Below are positions 18,235 through 29,145 of a stretch of DNA of 63,322 nucleotides, in pieces. The DNA lies in NCBI RefSeq assembly GCF_001425025.1, contig NZ_LMDE01000004.1:61547-124868 (forward strand), given 5' to 3'. Both the position numbers and the translations under genes were made by a program. The stretch is from Nocardioides sp. Root122. Its GTDB lineage: Bacteria; Actinomycetota; Actinomycetes; Propionibacteriales; Nocardioidaceae. The notes under the pieces were generated by a model. That model was given only the letters and a program-made list of their open reading frames with translations. It ran no database searches and had not been told where the DNA came from. Positions within the stretch are counted from its first letter, which is position 1; each line of letters opens with the position of its first letter.

Positions 18235-18819
18235 ATGAAGATCGCAGTGTTCGGCGCCACCGGCATGGTCGGCTCACGCATCGCCCGCGAGGCCGAGGCT
18301 CGCGGCCACGCGGTCACCGCGCTGAGCCGCTCGACCGGCGCCGACATGGCCGACGCCGCCGCGGTGCGCAAGGCCGCCGCCGCTCACGATGTCGTCGTCT
18401 CCGCCACCGGCCCGAGCCGCACCGGCGAGTCGCACGAGCCCTGGCTCGCCTCGGTCGCCACCCTCATCGACAACGCCGCTGACGCGCGCGTCCTGTTCGT
18501 CGGCGGTGCCGGCTCGCTGCTCACCCCCGATGGCACCCGGCTGCTGGACACCGACGGGTTCCCCGAGGAGTACAAGGCCGAGGCCTCCTCCGGTGCCGCC
18601 GCCCTCGAGCAGTTCCGCGCGGCCCCCGACTCCCTCGACTGGACCTTCCTGAGCCCGTCGCCGGTCATCGCACCGGGCGAGCGCACCGGCAGCTATGCCA
18701 CCGCGCTCGACACGCCGGCAGGCGACTTCGTCTCGGCCGAGGACTACGCCGCCGCGCTGGTGGACGAGATCGAGGAGCCGCAGCACCGCCGCGAGCGCTT
18801 CACCGTCGCCAGCGTCTGA
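18235..18819 (+). CDS. NAD(P)-binding Rossmann-fold protein (atypical SDR)
   Basis: 194 residues opening with [24 protein letters not shown], the GxxGxxG NAD(P) site of atypical short-chain reductases (NmrA/YwnB-like). FVGGAGSLL and [17 protein letters not shown] follow. The YxxxK pair of classical SDRs is absent, so it may bind rather than turn over the cofactor. Its position divergent from the HxlR regulator suggests a role in an oxidative or electrophile response, which is inference. Confidence 0.88.
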   Translation: MKIAVFGATGMVGSRIAREAEARGHAVTALSRSTGADMADAAAVRKAAAAHDVVVSATGPSRTGESHEPWLASVATLIDNAADARVLFVGGAGSLLTPDGTRLLDTDGFPEEYKAEASSGAAALEQFRAAPDSLDWTFLSPSPVIAPGERTGSYATALDTPAGDFVSAEDYAAALVDEIEEPQHRRERFTVASV

Positions 18820-18962
18820 CCAAGCCGGGGCGTCCGGACACGGGGGCTGTCGACCCCTCACATTCCGCCGGCCGGTGCCGACAGGAGGAGTGGACCGTGC
18901 GGGCGGCAAGCCGCCCGTACGGCCCACCCAGTCCAGCCCCCGACGCCCCGGAAGACACAGCC

Positions 18963-20132
18963 ATGCAGCGTCTGCTCCTCGGTTCCGCCACCCTGCTCAC
19001 CTCCCTCGCGATCACGATGCCCGCCACCGCTACGACGCCCCACGCCGACGGCAACGTGCCGGGCCCGGGCGTCGTCGCCGGAAAGGCCGAGGCGAGGAAG
19101 GCCACTGTGGAGAAGGCCAGGGTGAAGAGGGCGAAGAAGGCGACCGAGGCCTCCGACCTGCTCGTGGGCAACGGCAGGGCCAACCGCATCAGCGGCTGGT
19201 CCGGCAACGACACCATCAAGGGCAAGGGCGGCAACGACCTCCTCGCGGGCAATGCCGACCAGGACACCCTCTACGGCGACGGCGGCAACGACACGCTGCG
19301 CGGCGAGCAGGGCAACGACGTCCTCTGGGGTGGCCCCGGCCGCGACCTGATCGACGGCCACGAGGGCGACGACGTCCTCCACGGCGAGGCAGGCGACGAC
19401 ACCCTCAACGCCGGGACGGGGGACGACCTCGTCCACGGCGAGGACGGCAACGACACCATCAGCGGGCACCAGGGCGACGACCAGATCTGGGGCGGAGCCG
19501 GTGACGACCTCATCGACGCCTACTGGGACGACGACGTCGTCCACGGCGAGGACGGCCGCGACACCATCAACGGCTCCGAGGGCGACGACGTCATCTACGG
19601 CGGCCCCGGCGACGACAACCTCCCCGACCGGTCGGGCAAGGTCGGCCCCGGCGGCAAGCACGGACCCGGCGGACTCTTCGGTGGCCCCGGCAACGACCAC
19701 GTCTACGGCGAGGACGGCAACGACTTCGTCTCCGGCCACGACGGCGACGACGTCCTCGACGCCGGCACCGGCGACGACCAGGTGTCGGGCGGCAGCGGCA
19801 ACGACGTCCTCGTCGACGGCACCGGCGACGACGTCATCAAGGGCGACGAGGGCGACGACGTCCTCTTCCTCGGCGAGGGCGCGGACAAGGTCTGGCCCGA
19901 GGAGGGCAACGACGTCGTCTACCTCTTCGCCGACGGACAGCCCGACGTGGTCCGCTGCGACGACATGGACACCGCCGCCCAGAGCGCCAACGCCGGTCTC
20001 GCCGACCAGGTGCTCTACATCGGCCCCCGGGACCCCCTCGACGTCATCTGGGACTCCTGCGAGACCGTGCAGTCCATCGCCTACCTGCCGGTCGGGTGGC
20101 CCTACGGTCCGGTCGGCGGCGTCTCGGGCTGA
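18963..20132 (+). CDS. secreted RTX-type calcium-binding repeat protein
   Basis: 389 residues. A signal peptide (LLLGSATLLTSLAITMPATA) precedes a Lys/Ala-rich stretch (about 35-60). About 25 nonapeptide-like repeats of the form GG.GND.L (GGNDTLRGEQGNDVLWGGPG) then fill residues 65-325. Such repeats fold as calcium-binding beta-rolls outside the cell. The C-terminal 60 residues (DVVRCDDMDTA, WDSCETVQ) contain two Cys. There is no catalytic domain, so a structural or adhesive role is likely. Its signal peptide suggests Sec export rather than type I secretion. Confidence 0.85.
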   Translation: MQRLLLGSATLLTSLAITMPATATTPHADGNVPGPGVVAGKAEARKATVEKARVKRAKKATEASDLLVGNGRANRISGWSGNDTIKGKGGNDLLAGNADQDTLYGDGGNDTLRGEQGNDVLWGGPGRDLIDGHEGDDVLHGEAGDDTLNAGTGDDLVHGEDGNDTISGHQGDDQIWGGAGDDLIDAYWDDDVVHGEDGRDTINGSEGDDVIYGGPGDDNLPDRSGKVGPGGKHGPGGLFGGPGNDHVYGEDGNDFVSGHDGDDVLDAGTGDDQVSGGSGNDVLVDGTGDDVIKGDEGDDVLFLGEGADKVWPEEGNDVVYLFADGQPDVVRCDDMDTAAQSANAGLADQVLYIGPRDPLDVIWDSCETVQSIAYLPVGWPYGPVGGVSG

Positions 20133-20154
20133 GGTCGTCGGGGCGCGGCCCGGC

Positions 20155-21168
20155 TCAGAGCTTGCGGAGGCGGACGTACCTCACCGAGTGGTCGGCGTCC
20201 TTGCGGAGCACGAGGTTGGCCCGTGAGCGCGTCGGGGCGACGTTCTGGACGAGGTTGGGCTCGTTGATCGAGTCCCAGATCCGGGTCGCCTGGTCGACGG
20301 CCTCGTCGTGGGACAGCGCGGCGTACTTGCGGAAGTACGACGCCGGGTCGCGGAACGCGGTCTCGCGCAGCCGCAGGAAGCGGTCGACGTACCAGCGCTT
20401 GATGTCGGCGAGGGCGGCGTCGACGTAGACGGAGAAGTCGAAGAAGTCGCTCACCGCCAGGCCGGTGCGGCCGTCGTCGCGCACCCGCGCCGGCTGGAGC
20501 ACGTTGAGGCCCTCGACGATGACGATGTCGGGGCGCTTGACGACCACCTTCTCGTCCGGGAGGACGTCGTAGACGAGGTGGGAGTAGATCGGCGCCTCGA
20601 CCTCGTCGCGACCGGACTTGATGTCGATGACGAACTTCAGCAGCGCCTTGCGGTCGTAGGACTCGGGGAAGCCCTTGCGGTGCAGGATCCCGCGGCGCTC
20701 GAGCTCGGCGTTGGGCAGCAGGAAGCCGTCGGTGGTCACCAGGGCGACGTTGGGGTGCTCGGGCCAGTGGGCGAGCATCTGCTGGAGCACGCGGGCGGTG
20801 GTGGACTTGCCCACCGCCACGGACCCGGCGAGGCCGATCACGAACGGCGTGCGCGGCGGGGTGACGCGGTGCAGGAACTCCTCCTGCTCGCGGTGGAGTC
20901 GCGAGTTGGCGGCGACGTAGAGGCTGAGCAGCCGCGAGAGCGGGAGGTAGACCTGCTCGATCTCGCGCAGGTCGAGCGCGTCGCCGAGGCCGCGCAGGCG
21001 CACGATCTCCTCGGGGGTCAAGACGGTCTCCGCGGTGCCGGCGAGCTGGGCCCAGGCGGCCCGCTCGAGCTCGACGTAGGGCGAGACCTCACCGGAGGAG
21101 CTGCTCGACGAGCTGACGGAGGGGCTGCCCGAGGAGCTGCCGTGGGAGGGCGACGGGACCTCGGACAT
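20155..21168 (-). CDS. coaA: pantothenate kinase, type I
   Basis: 337 residues. It phosphorylates pantothenate, the first and controlling step of coenzyme A synthesis. The P-loop [17 protein letters not shown] lies near 112-128, and [15 protein letters not shown] and EGLNVLQ are all typical of bacterial type I PanK. The N-terminus has a Ser-rich, probably disordered run ([16 protein letters not shown], about 11-26) not needed for the fold. It is transcribed divergently from glmS, with promoters about 40 bases apart. Confidence 0.96.
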   Translation of the reverse strand: MSEVPSPSHGSSSGSPSVSSSSSSSGEVSPYVELERAAWAQLAGTAETVLTPEEIVRLRGLGDALDLREIEQVYLPLSRLLSLYVAANSRLHREQEEFLHRVTPPRTPFVIGLAGSVAVGKSTTARVLQQMLAHWPEHPNVALVTTDGFLLPNAELERRGILHRKGFPESYDRKALLKFVIDIKSGRDEVEAPIYSHLVYDVLPDEKVVVKRPDIVIVEGLNVLQPARVRDDGRTGLAVSDFFDFSVYVDAALADIKRWYVDRFLRLRETAFRDPASYFRKYAALSHDEAVDQATRIWDSINEPNLVQNVAPTRSRANLVLRKDADHSVRYVRLRKL

Positions 21169-21175
21169 GGGTGCG

Positions 21176-21181
21176 ATTGTG
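21176..21181 (-). promoter_or_regulatory. -10 CACAAT of coaA
   Basis: Last T 8 bases from the ATG; predicted leaderless. Confidence 0.5.
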
Positions 21182-21219
21182 GCACCGCGCCGGGGCGCGG
21201 CCGTGCAGCGGCCTGCCGA

Positions 21220-21225
21220 TAGACT
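21220..21225 (+). promoter_or_regulatory. -10 TAGACT of glmS
   Basis: Last T 9 bases from the ATG. The transcript has no room for a glmS ribozyme or any other leader element. Confidence 0.55.
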
Positions 21226-21233
21226 AACCGGCC

Positions 21234-23078
<1,845 letters not shown>

Positions 23079-23084
23079 GACCCA

Positions 23085-23121
23085 CCCCACGAGAACGCGC
23101 TCCGCTTGCCTTCTCGCGGGG
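23085..23121 (+). terminator. possible attenuating hairpin between glmS and acpS
   Basis: CCCC-A-CGAGAA / TTCTCG-C-GGGG, a 10-bp stem with one mismatch and a 15-base loop; may lower read-through into acpS. Confidence 0.45.
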
Positions 23122-23141
23122 ACCCCGGAAAGGAGCAGCGC

Positions 23142-23495
23142 ATGCCGGTCATCGGTGTCGGCATCGACGTGGTCGACATCGACCGCTTCGTGCAGTCCCT
23201 GGAGCGCACCCCCGCCCTGCGCGGGCGGCTCTTCACCGAGCTGGAGGCCGGCCGGCCGCCGGCCTCCCTCGCTGCCCGCTTCGCGGCCAAGGAGGCGATG
23301 GCCAAGGCCCTCGGCGCCCCGACCGGGATGGCCTGGCACGACGCCGAGATCGTCTCCGAGGACACCGGCCGCCCCCGCTTCGAGATCCGCGGCACCGTGG
23401 CCGCGCGGGCCGAGGCGCTCGGCGTGGCCCACGTCCACGTCTCGCTCTCCCACGACGCCGGGATCGCCTCGGCCGTCGTGGTCCTGGAGGGCTGA
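23142..23495 (+). CDS. acpS: holo-[acyl-carrier-protein] synthase
   Basis: 117 residues, the normal size for AcpS. It transfers 4'-phosphopantetheine from CoA to acyl carrier protein. The Mg-binding [10 protein letters not shown] (D9 region), [13 protein letters not shown] (E near 50) and the [18 protein letters not shown] strand are all present. AAAGGAGC gives a good ribosome site before the ATG. The nnrE/nnrD gene begins four bases after its stop, so they form one operon. Confidence 0.96.
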   Translation: MPVIGVGIDVVDIDRFVQSLERTPALRGRLFTELEAGRPPASLAARFAAKEAMAKALGAPTGMAWHDAEIVSEDTGRPRFEIRGTVAARAEALGVAHVHVSLSHDAGIASAVVVLEG

Positions 23496-23499
23496 GGCG

Positions 23500-24903
23500 A
23501 TGCTGCGCGCCCACACCGTCGAGCAGGTACGCCGTGCGGAGCAGGAGGCGATGGCGTCCCTGCCCGAGGGGGCGCTGATGCAACGCGCGGCCGCCGGCCT
23601 GTCGGCTGCGGTGGTCGACCTGCTCGACGGGGCCTACGGCCGCCGGGTGCTGCTGCTCGTCGGGGCGGGCGACAACGGCGGTGACGCCCTCTGGGCCGGG
23701 GCCCGCCTGGCTGGCCGGGGTGCAGGCGTGGAGGCGCTGCTGCTCTCGGAGCACGCCCACGAGGACGGCCTGGCGGCCCTGGTCGCCGCCGGTGGCCGGG
23801 CGACCCGCGAGCTCGACGAGCTGACGCACCCCGAGGTCGTGGTGGACGGCATCGTCGGCATCGGCGGTCGTCCCGGCCTGCGACCGGACGCGGTCGCCGC
23901 GCTCGAGCGCTTCGCCGGGGCGCCCGTGGTGGCGGTCGACGTGCCGTCCGGCGTCGACGTCGACACCGGTGAGGTCGACGGCCCGCACGTGCGAGCCGAC
24001 CTCACCGTCACCTTCGGCACCCACAAGGTCGCGCACCTCGTCGATCCCGCCAGCACCGCCTCCGGTGCCCTGCACCTCGTGGACCTCGGCCTCGACCTGC
24101 CCGAGGCGGCCGTCGAGGCGCTCCAGCCAGCGGACGTCCGCGGCCTGCTGCCTCGCCCCGGCCCGGTGGCGCAGAAGTACACCCGCGGCGTCGTCGGCGT
24201 CCGCGCCGGCTCGGGCACCTACCCCGGCGCCGCCCTGCTCGCCGTGGCCGGGGCGAACTCCGGCCTGGCCGGCATGGTCCGCTACGTCGGTCCACCGGCC
24301 GTCGCCGACCGGGTGCGCGCGGCTCACCCCGAGGTCGTGGGGGAGGGCCGGGTGCAGGCCTGGGTCGTCGGGCCGGGTGGCGGGGACGACGCGGCCGACA
24401 TGCTCGCGGCCGCGCGTGCCGACGACGTACCCGTGGTGGTGGACGCCGACGCGCTGCGCCACGTGGACGGCCCTCTGTCCGGTGCGGTGCTGACTCCGCA
24501 CGCCGGCGAGCTGGCCGCGATGCTCGACGTCGCACGCGAGGAGGTCGAGGCGCGGCCGCTCGAGCACGCCCGCGCAGCCGCCCGGCGGTGGGACTGCGTC
24601 GTCCTGCTCAAGGGGCACCACACCCTCGTCGCCGACCCGTCGGGTCGGGTCCGGGTGACCACCACCGGCGTCCCGTGGCTGGCCACCGCCGGCGCCGGCG
24701 ACGTGCTCGCCGGGGTGATCGGGGCCCTGCTCGCCGCCGGGCTCACGCCCTTCGACGCTGCGTCGGTGGGGTCGTGGCTGCACGGCGCCGCGGCCACCGA
24801 GGCGGCGGACGGCGGGCCGCTCACGGCGAGCCGGGTCGCTGTCCAGGTCCCGCGGACCGTGCGCGACACGCTGGCTGCCCCGACGTCGAGGTCTCTGGGA
24901 TGA
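23500..24903 (+). CDS. nnr: bifunctional NAD(P)HX epimerase / ADP-dependent NAD(P)HX dehydratase
   Basis: 467 residues fusing the YjeF_N epimerase (about 1-205; LLVGAGDNGGDALWAGARLA, VAVDVPSGVDVDTG) to the ribokinase-like dehydratase (about 215-460; KYTRGVVGVRAGSGTYPGAA, LTPHAGELAAML, TAGAGDVLAGVIGALLA). Together they repair hydrated NADH and NADPH. The fusion is the usual bacterial form. Its stop overlaps the alr start (ATGA). Confidence 0.95.
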   Translation: MLRAHTVEQVRRAEQEAMASLPEGALMQRAAAGLSAAVVDLLDGAYGRRVLLLVGAGDNGGDALWAGARLAGRGAGVEALLLSEHAHEDGLAALVAAGGRATRELDELTHPEVVVDGIVGIGGRPGLRPDAVAALERFAGAPVVAVDVPSGVDVDTGEVDGPHVRADLTVTFGTHKVAHLVDPASTASGALHLVDLGLDLPEAAVEALQPADVRGLLPRPGPVAQKYTRGVVGVRAGSGTYPGAALLAVAGANSGLAGMVRYVGPPAVADRVRAAHPEVVGEGRVQAWVVGPGGGDDAADMLAAARADDVPVVVDADALRHVDGPLSGAVLTPHAGELAAMLDVAREEVEARPLEHARAAARRWDCVVLLKGHHTLVADPSGRVRVTTTGVPWLATAGAGDVLAGVIGALLAAGLTPFDAASVGSWLHGAAATEAADGGPLTASRVAVQVPRTVRDTLAAPTSRSLG

Positions 24904-26096
24904 TCGGTCCCGTGTCCGATCCCGTGCCGCACCGCGCCGAGATCGTCGTCGACGTCGCTGCCATCCGCCACAACGTGGGGATCCTCAAGGACCTCGTGTC
25001 CGTGGACGCGCCCGTCCTGCTGATGGCGGTGGTCAAGGCCGACGGCTACGGCCACGGCATGGTCGAGTCGGCTGCGGCCGCGCGCGACGGCGGCGCCGAC
25101 TGGCTGGGCGTCGCGACGATCGACGAGGCGCTCGCGCTGCGCGCCGCCGGCGATCGGGGTCCGCTGCTGTGCTGGCTCAGCGCACCGGGTGAGGACTTCG
25201 CGGCCGCCGTGGCCGCCGGGGTCGAGCTCACTGCCTACTCCGTCGCCGAGCTCGACGAGATCGCAGCTGTGGGCGGCGCGCGCGTGCAGCTCAAGGTCGA
25301 CACCGGGCTCTCCCGCGGCGGCGCCGCCCGCGCGGACTGGGAGCACCTCTTCGCCGCCGCCGCCGCCCACGAGGCCGGGGGGCGGGTGCGCGTCACCGGC
25401 ATCTGGTCGCACCTCGCGGCCAGCGACGAGCCCGCCCACCCCGCCAACGACGCCCAGGAGACCGCCTTCCGCGAGGCGCTCAGGCTCGCCGAGCGGGCCG
25501 GTCTGGACCCCGAGGTCGCCCACCTCGCGAACTCGGCGGCGACGATCCTGCGCCCGTCGTCGCACTTCGACCTGGTGCGGTGCGGCATCGCGTCCTACGG
25601 CCTCGACCCCGCCCCCGGCGTCAGCCCGAGGCTGGGCCTGCGGCCCGCGATGACGGTCCGCGCCCGGCTCGTGATGAGCAAAGCGATCCACGCAGGTGAC
25701 GGTGTCTCCTACGGCCACACCTGGGTCGCCGACCGCGACACGAGCATCGGCGTCGTGCCCGCCGGCTACGGCGAGGGCATCCCGCGCGCCGCCGGCAACA
25801 CCGCTTCGGTCTGGGTCGAGGACTCGTTGCGCCCGATCCGCGGGCGGGTCTGCATGGACCAGCTCGTGGTCGACCTGCACGGCGAGCTCCCGCCACCGGG
25901 CACGGAGGTCGTCCTCTTCGGCCCCGGCGACCGTGGGGAGCCGACCGCCCAGGACTGGGCCGACGCCGTGGGCACCATCAGCTATGAGGTCGTGACCCGG
26001 GTCGGCGGCCGGCTGGCCCGCCGGCACGTGGACAGCGAAACCGAGTACGACACCGAGGACGACACCGAGCAGGACACCGAGGGGAGCTCCCGTTGA
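24900..26096 (+). CDS. alr: alanine racemase
   Basis: 398 residues. This PLP enzyme makes D-alanine for peptidoglycan. The PLP lysine is K46 in AVVKADGYGHG, the second catalytic base is Y271 in VSYGHTW, and the C-terminal domain has RGRVCMDQLVVDL. The ATG overlaps the nnr stop. Unusually it ends in an acidic, semi-repetitive tail (DSETEYDTEDDTEQDTEG, about 377-395) that is not part of the fold and is probably disordered. Confidence 0.96.
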   Translation: MIGPVSDPVPHRAEIVVDVAAIRHNVGILKDLVSVDAPVLLMAVVKADGYGHGMVESAAAARDGGADWLGVATIDEALALRAAGDRGPLLCWLSAPGEDFAAAVAAGVELTAYSVAELDEIAAVGGARVQLKVDTGLSRGGAARADWEHLFAAAAAHEAGGRVRVTGIWSHLAASDEPAHPANDAQETAFREALRLAERAGLDPEVAHLANSAATILRPSSHFDLVRCGIASYGLDPAPGVSPRLGLRPAMTVRARLVMSKAIHAGDGVSYGHTWVADRDTSIGVVPAGYGEGIPRAAGNTASVWVEDSLRPIRGRVCMDQLVVDLHGELPPPGTEVVLFGPGDRGEPTAQDWADAVGTISYEVVTRVGGRLARRHVDSETEYDTEDDTEQDTEGSSR

Positions 26097-27157
26097 GCGT
26101 GAAGGGCCGCATCTTCGGCTCCGTCGTGGGTGCAGCCGGACTGGCCGCAGCTGCCGGTGCCGTCGGCATCGCCCGGCAGAACCGCATCATCGGCAACCGT
26201 GCCGCGGGTGAGGAGGTCGCCTTCGGTGAGCTGCACAGCGCTCCCTTCGTGGTGGTCGCCGACGACGCGGTCGACCTCCACGTCGAGATCGACGAGCCGG
26301 CCGACTTCGGCGGCGCGGCCTCCACCGACGACGACCTGACCATCGTCTTCGTGCACGGCTACTCCCTCAACCTCGACTGCTGGCACTTCCAGCGCGCGGC
26401 CTACCGCGGGCAGGTCCGCACGGTCTTCTACGACCAGCGCAGCCACGGACGGTCGGCCCGGTCCGACGAGGACCACTGCACGATCGAGCAGCTCGGGCAC
26501 GACCTCCACCGGGTCATCGAGGACACCGTCCCCGGGCGCTGCGTGGTGGTCGGGCACTCGATGGGCGGGATGAGCGTGATCTCCCTCGCCGAGCACTACC
26601 CGGAGCTGTTCGGCGACAAGGTCGTCGGGGCGGCTCTGATCTCCACCACCGCAGGCGGTCTGGACCCGGGGCGCATCCTGTTCCCGATGCTGCCCCTCGG
26701 GCTCGGCGGGCGCTTCGTGGGCCGAGCCGTGCGCACCCTCGACATCGGCCACCGCGTCGTCGACCTCGCCCGCGGCTGGGGCCACGCGCTCGCCGACGTG
26801 TTCACCGACCGCTACGCCTTCGGCGACGACGTACCCGCCAGCATGGTCGAGTTCGTCTACTCGATGCTCAACGCGACGCCGTTCGCCGTGGTCGCCGACT
26901 TCTACCCGGCCTTCGCCACCCTCGACCACTTCGAGCACCTCGCCCCGCTGGGCACGGTGCCCACGGCGGTCATCTGCGGCACCGAGGACAAGATCACCGG
27001 TATCGGGCACAGCCGCAAGCTGCACAGCAGGATCCCCGGGTCCAGCCTCCTCGAGTGCGAGGGCGCCGGCCACATGGTGCTGCTGGAACGGCACAAGGAG
27101 GTCACCGCCGAGCTCGACGACCTGCTCTCCCTCGCCCAGGGGCAGGCCCAGCGGTGA
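26093..27157 (+). CDS. membrane-anchored alpha/beta hydrolase
   Basis: 354 residues from the TTG that overlaps the alr stop (TTGA), six bases after GGGGAG; a GTG two codons later is an alternative. A hydrophobic segment (about 7-28) may anchor it. The alpha/beta-hydrolase core has FVHGYSLN (oxyanion hole), the nucleophile elbow GHSMGG (S156) and the late GAGHMVLLE His. Hydrolases at this place between alr and tsaE are conserved in many actinobacteria. The substrate is unknown; an esterase or lipase is likely. Confidence 0.85.
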   Translation: MSVKGRIFGSVVGAAGLAAAAGAVGIARQNRIIGNRAAGEEVAFGELHSAPFVVVADDAVDLHVEIDEPADFGGAASTDDDLTIVFVHGYSLNLDCWHFQRAAYRGQVRTVFYDQRSHGRSARSDEDHCTIEQLGHDLHRVIEDTVPGRCVVVGHSMGGMSVISLAEHYPELFGDKVVGAALISTTAGGLDPGRILFPMLPLGLGGRFVGRAVRTLDIGHRVVDLARGWGHALADVFTDRYAFGDDVPASMVEFVYSMLNATPFAVVADFYPAFATLDHFEHLAPLGTVPTAVICGTEDKITGIGHSRKLHSRIPGSSLLECEGAGHMVLLERHKEVTAELDDLLSLAQGQAQR

Positions 27158-28044
27158 GTGTCGTCGTACGCCGGGTCGGCCCGGAGGCGGCCCCCGATGT
27201 GCTGGCCGTGGTGCGCGAGGCCTTCGGTGCCCGCCCGCCGCTCGACCCGCCGGCCGACGCCCTCGGCGAGGACGAGGCCTCGATCGCCCGGCTGCTGTCG
27301 GTGCGCGGAGGACTGCTCGCCACCCTCGACGGCGAGGCCGTCGGGTGCGTCGTGCTCGACGTCCGCGACGACGTGATGGTGCTGCGGCGCTTCGGCGTGA
27401 CGCCGCAGGCCCAGGGCCGGGGCGTCGCCACCGCCCTCGTGGAGGCGGCCGTCGACGCCGCCACGGGTCGCTCGGCGGTCGTGGTGGTCGCCCGCGAGGA
27501 GCTGCCCGGCACCGTCGGCTTCTGGGAGCGCCACGACTTCGTCGTCACGGGCCGGTCCAGTCCCTACGTCGAGCTCTCGCTCTGGCTCGGGACCACGTTC
27601 GACGCCCCCGACGCGGAGACCATGCGTACGCTCGGTCAGCGCGTCGGCACCAGCCTGGTCGCCGGCGACCTCGTCGTGCTGACCGGCGAGCTGGGCGCCG
27701 GCAAGACCACCTTCACCCAGGGACTGGGGGAGGGCCTCCAGGTGCGTGGGGGCGTCACGTCCCCGACCTTCGTCATCGCGCGCGTCCACCCCTCCCTCGT
27801 CGGCGGGCCCGACCTCGTGCACGTCGACGCCTACCGGCTCGGCGGTCTCGACGAGCTGGACGACCTCGACCTGGACACCTCGCTCGACTCCGCCGTCACC
27901 GTCGTGGAGTGGGGGGCCGGGCTGGCCGAGGGTCTCGCCGACTCCCGCCTGGAGGTCGTCATCGAGCGCACCGTCGGCCACGCGCCGGCCGACGACGAGC
28001 TCGACCCCCGCCGCGTTTCCCTGCGCTGGATCGTCGGGAAGTAA
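27154..28044 (+). CDS. tsaE: fusion of GNAT acetyltransferase and TsaE, the t6A-complex ATPase
   Basis: 296 residues. Residues 1-145 are a GNAT domain (VMVLRRFGVTPQAQGRGVATALVEAA, VGFWERHDFVVTGR). Residues about 150-296 are TsaE, with Walker A GELGAGKTTF (G178-T185), the SPTFVIA loop, HVDAYRLGGLDELDDLDLD and VTVVEWGAGL. TsaE drives the TsaB/TsaD cycle for N6-threonylcarbamoyl-A37 of tRNA. The normal protein is about 150 residues, so the N-terminal domain is an addition. No start codon with a ribosome site is seen at the junction. GTG overlaps the hydrolase stop (GTGA). Confidence 0.92.
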   Translation: MSVVVRRVGPEAAPDVLAVVREAFGARPPLDPPADALGEDEASIARLLSVRGGLLATLDGEAVGCVVLDVRDDVMVLRRFGVTPQAQGRGVATALVEAAVDAATGRSAVVVVAREELPGTVGFWERHDFVVTGRSSPYVELSLWLGTTFDAPDAETMRTLGQRVGTSLVAGDLVVLTGELGAGKTTFTQGLGEGLQVRGGVTSPTFVIARVHPSLVGGPDLVHVDAYRLGGLDELDDLDLDTSLDSAVTVVEWGAGLAEGLADSRLEVVIERTVGHAPADDELDPRRVSLRWIVGK

Positions 28045-28047
28045 CCT
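28042..28047 (+). promoter_or_regulatory. possible internal -10 TAACCT of tsaB
   Basis: It overlaps the tsaE stop codon (TAA), and its last T is 8 bases before the tsaB GTG; it could give a leaderless tsaB-rimI-tsaD transcript. Confidence 0.35.
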
Positions 28048-28054
28048 CGTCGCC

Positions 28055-28693
28055 GTGCTCCTCGCCTTCGACACCGCCACGCCGCTGGTGACCGTCGCCC
28101 TCCACGACGGTGACCGGGTCGTCGTCGAGCACTCCTCCGAGCAGCCGATGAAGCACGGCGAGCACCTCGCGCCGCTGATCGCGCGGGCGCTGGAGGATGC
28201 CGGCATCGTCCGCCAGGACCTCACCGCGATCGCCGTCGGCGTCGGTCCCGGCCCGTTCACCGGGCTCCGCGTCGGCATCGTGACTGCGCGCACCCTCGGC
28301 TTCGTGCTCGACCTCCCGGTCTACGGCGTGTGCTCCCTCGACGCGATCGCGCTCGAGGCCGCCGGCACCGGTGCCGCCACCGGCAGCTTCCTGGTCGCCA
28401 CCGACGCCCGGCGCAAGGAGGTCTACCTCGCCTCCTACGACGCCGACGGCGGCCGTGTCGAGGGCCCGGTGGTCACCCGGCCGGCCGACGTCGCGACGAC
28501 CGCCGAAGTGGCCGGGGCAGGACCCGGCCTCTACCCTGAGGCGTTCCCCCACGCGATCGCCCCCGACCGGCCCAGTGCCGGCTGGCTGGCCCACGGCGTG
28601 AGTGCCGAGCTGGTGGAGCTGCTCGACCCCGAACCCCTCTACCTCCGACGACCCGACGCGGTCGCCGGCGCACCCAGAAAGACCGTGTCGTGA
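28055..28693 (+). CDS. tsaB: tRNA threonylcarbamoyladenosine biosynthesis protein TsaB
   Basis: 212 residues. TsaB is an inactive paralogue of TsaD that scaffolds the t6A transferase. It shows LLAFDTATPLVTVAL, HLAPLIARALEDAG, VGPGPFTGLRVGIVTARTL and VATDARRKEVYLASY, all family hallmarks. It lies 10 bases after tsaE, and its stop overlaps the rimI start (GTGA). Confidence 0.95.
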   Translation: MLLAFDTATPLVTVALHDGDRVVVEHSSEQPMKHGEHLAPLIARALEDAGIVRQDLTAIAVGVGPGPFTGLRVGIVTARTLGFVLDLPVYGVCSLDAIALEAAGTGAATGSFLVATDARRKEVYLASYDADGGRVEGPVVTRPADVATTAEVAGAGPGLYPEAFPHAIAPDRPSAGWLAHGVSAELVELLDPEPLYLRRPDAVAGAPRKTVS

Positions 28694-29145
28694 TCCGTCC
28701 CGCCACCCTGGCCGACCTGCCGGCCCTCACCGCTCTCGAGCAGGAGCTGTTCGGGGTCGACGCCTGGAACGAGTCGCTCCTGCGCCAGGAGATCGAGGGC
28801 CCGGGCCGACGCTTCCTGGTGGCCGAGGACCTGTCCGGCTACGCCGTGACGATGACCGCCGGTGACATCGTCGACCTGCTGCGCATCGCCGTACGCCCCG
28901 AGTCGCGACGCTCCGGCATCGCGTCCCGGCTGCTCGACGAGGCGCTCGTCGACACCGACGGCGCCTCGCGGATGCTGCTGGAGGTGAGCGTGCGCAACTC
29001 CGAGGCCCTCGGCTTCTACGTCGCTCGCCAGTTCAGCGTGATCGACGTCCGTCCGCACTACTACCGCGACGGCTCGGAGGCGCTGGTCATGTGCCGCTGG
29101 CTGCCCGGCGCCGCCCGCCCCCGGACCGCCACCTCGCATGACTGA
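28690..29145 (+). CDS. rimI: ribosomal-protein-alanine N-acetyltransferase
   Basis: 151 residues with a complete GNAT fold: [45 protein letters not shown] (acetyl-CoA loop), [19 protein letters not shown] and the final [14 protein letters not shown] typical of RimI. RimI acetylates the N-terminal Ala of S18 and other proteins. It sits between tsaB and tsaD, as it does in mycobacteria; the start overlaps tsaB and the end overlaps tsaD by 8 bases. Confidence 0.93.
   Translation: MIRPATLADLPALTALEQELFGVDAWNESLLRQEIEGPGRRFLVAEDLSGYAVTMTAGDIVDLLRIAVRPESRRSGIASRLLDEALVDTDGASRMLLEVSVRNSEALGFYVARQFSVIDVRPHYYRDGSEALVMCRWLPGAARPRTATSHD

Noticed and set aside
20133..20154. Short CTGAG...CTCAG dyad between the RTX gene and coaA as a terminator
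   Set aside because: Only five base pairs with a long loop; not distinguishable from chance.
21181..21233. Possible glmS ribozyme upstream of glmS
   Set aside because: The promoter leaves no leader; glmS ribozymes are known mainly from Firmicutes.
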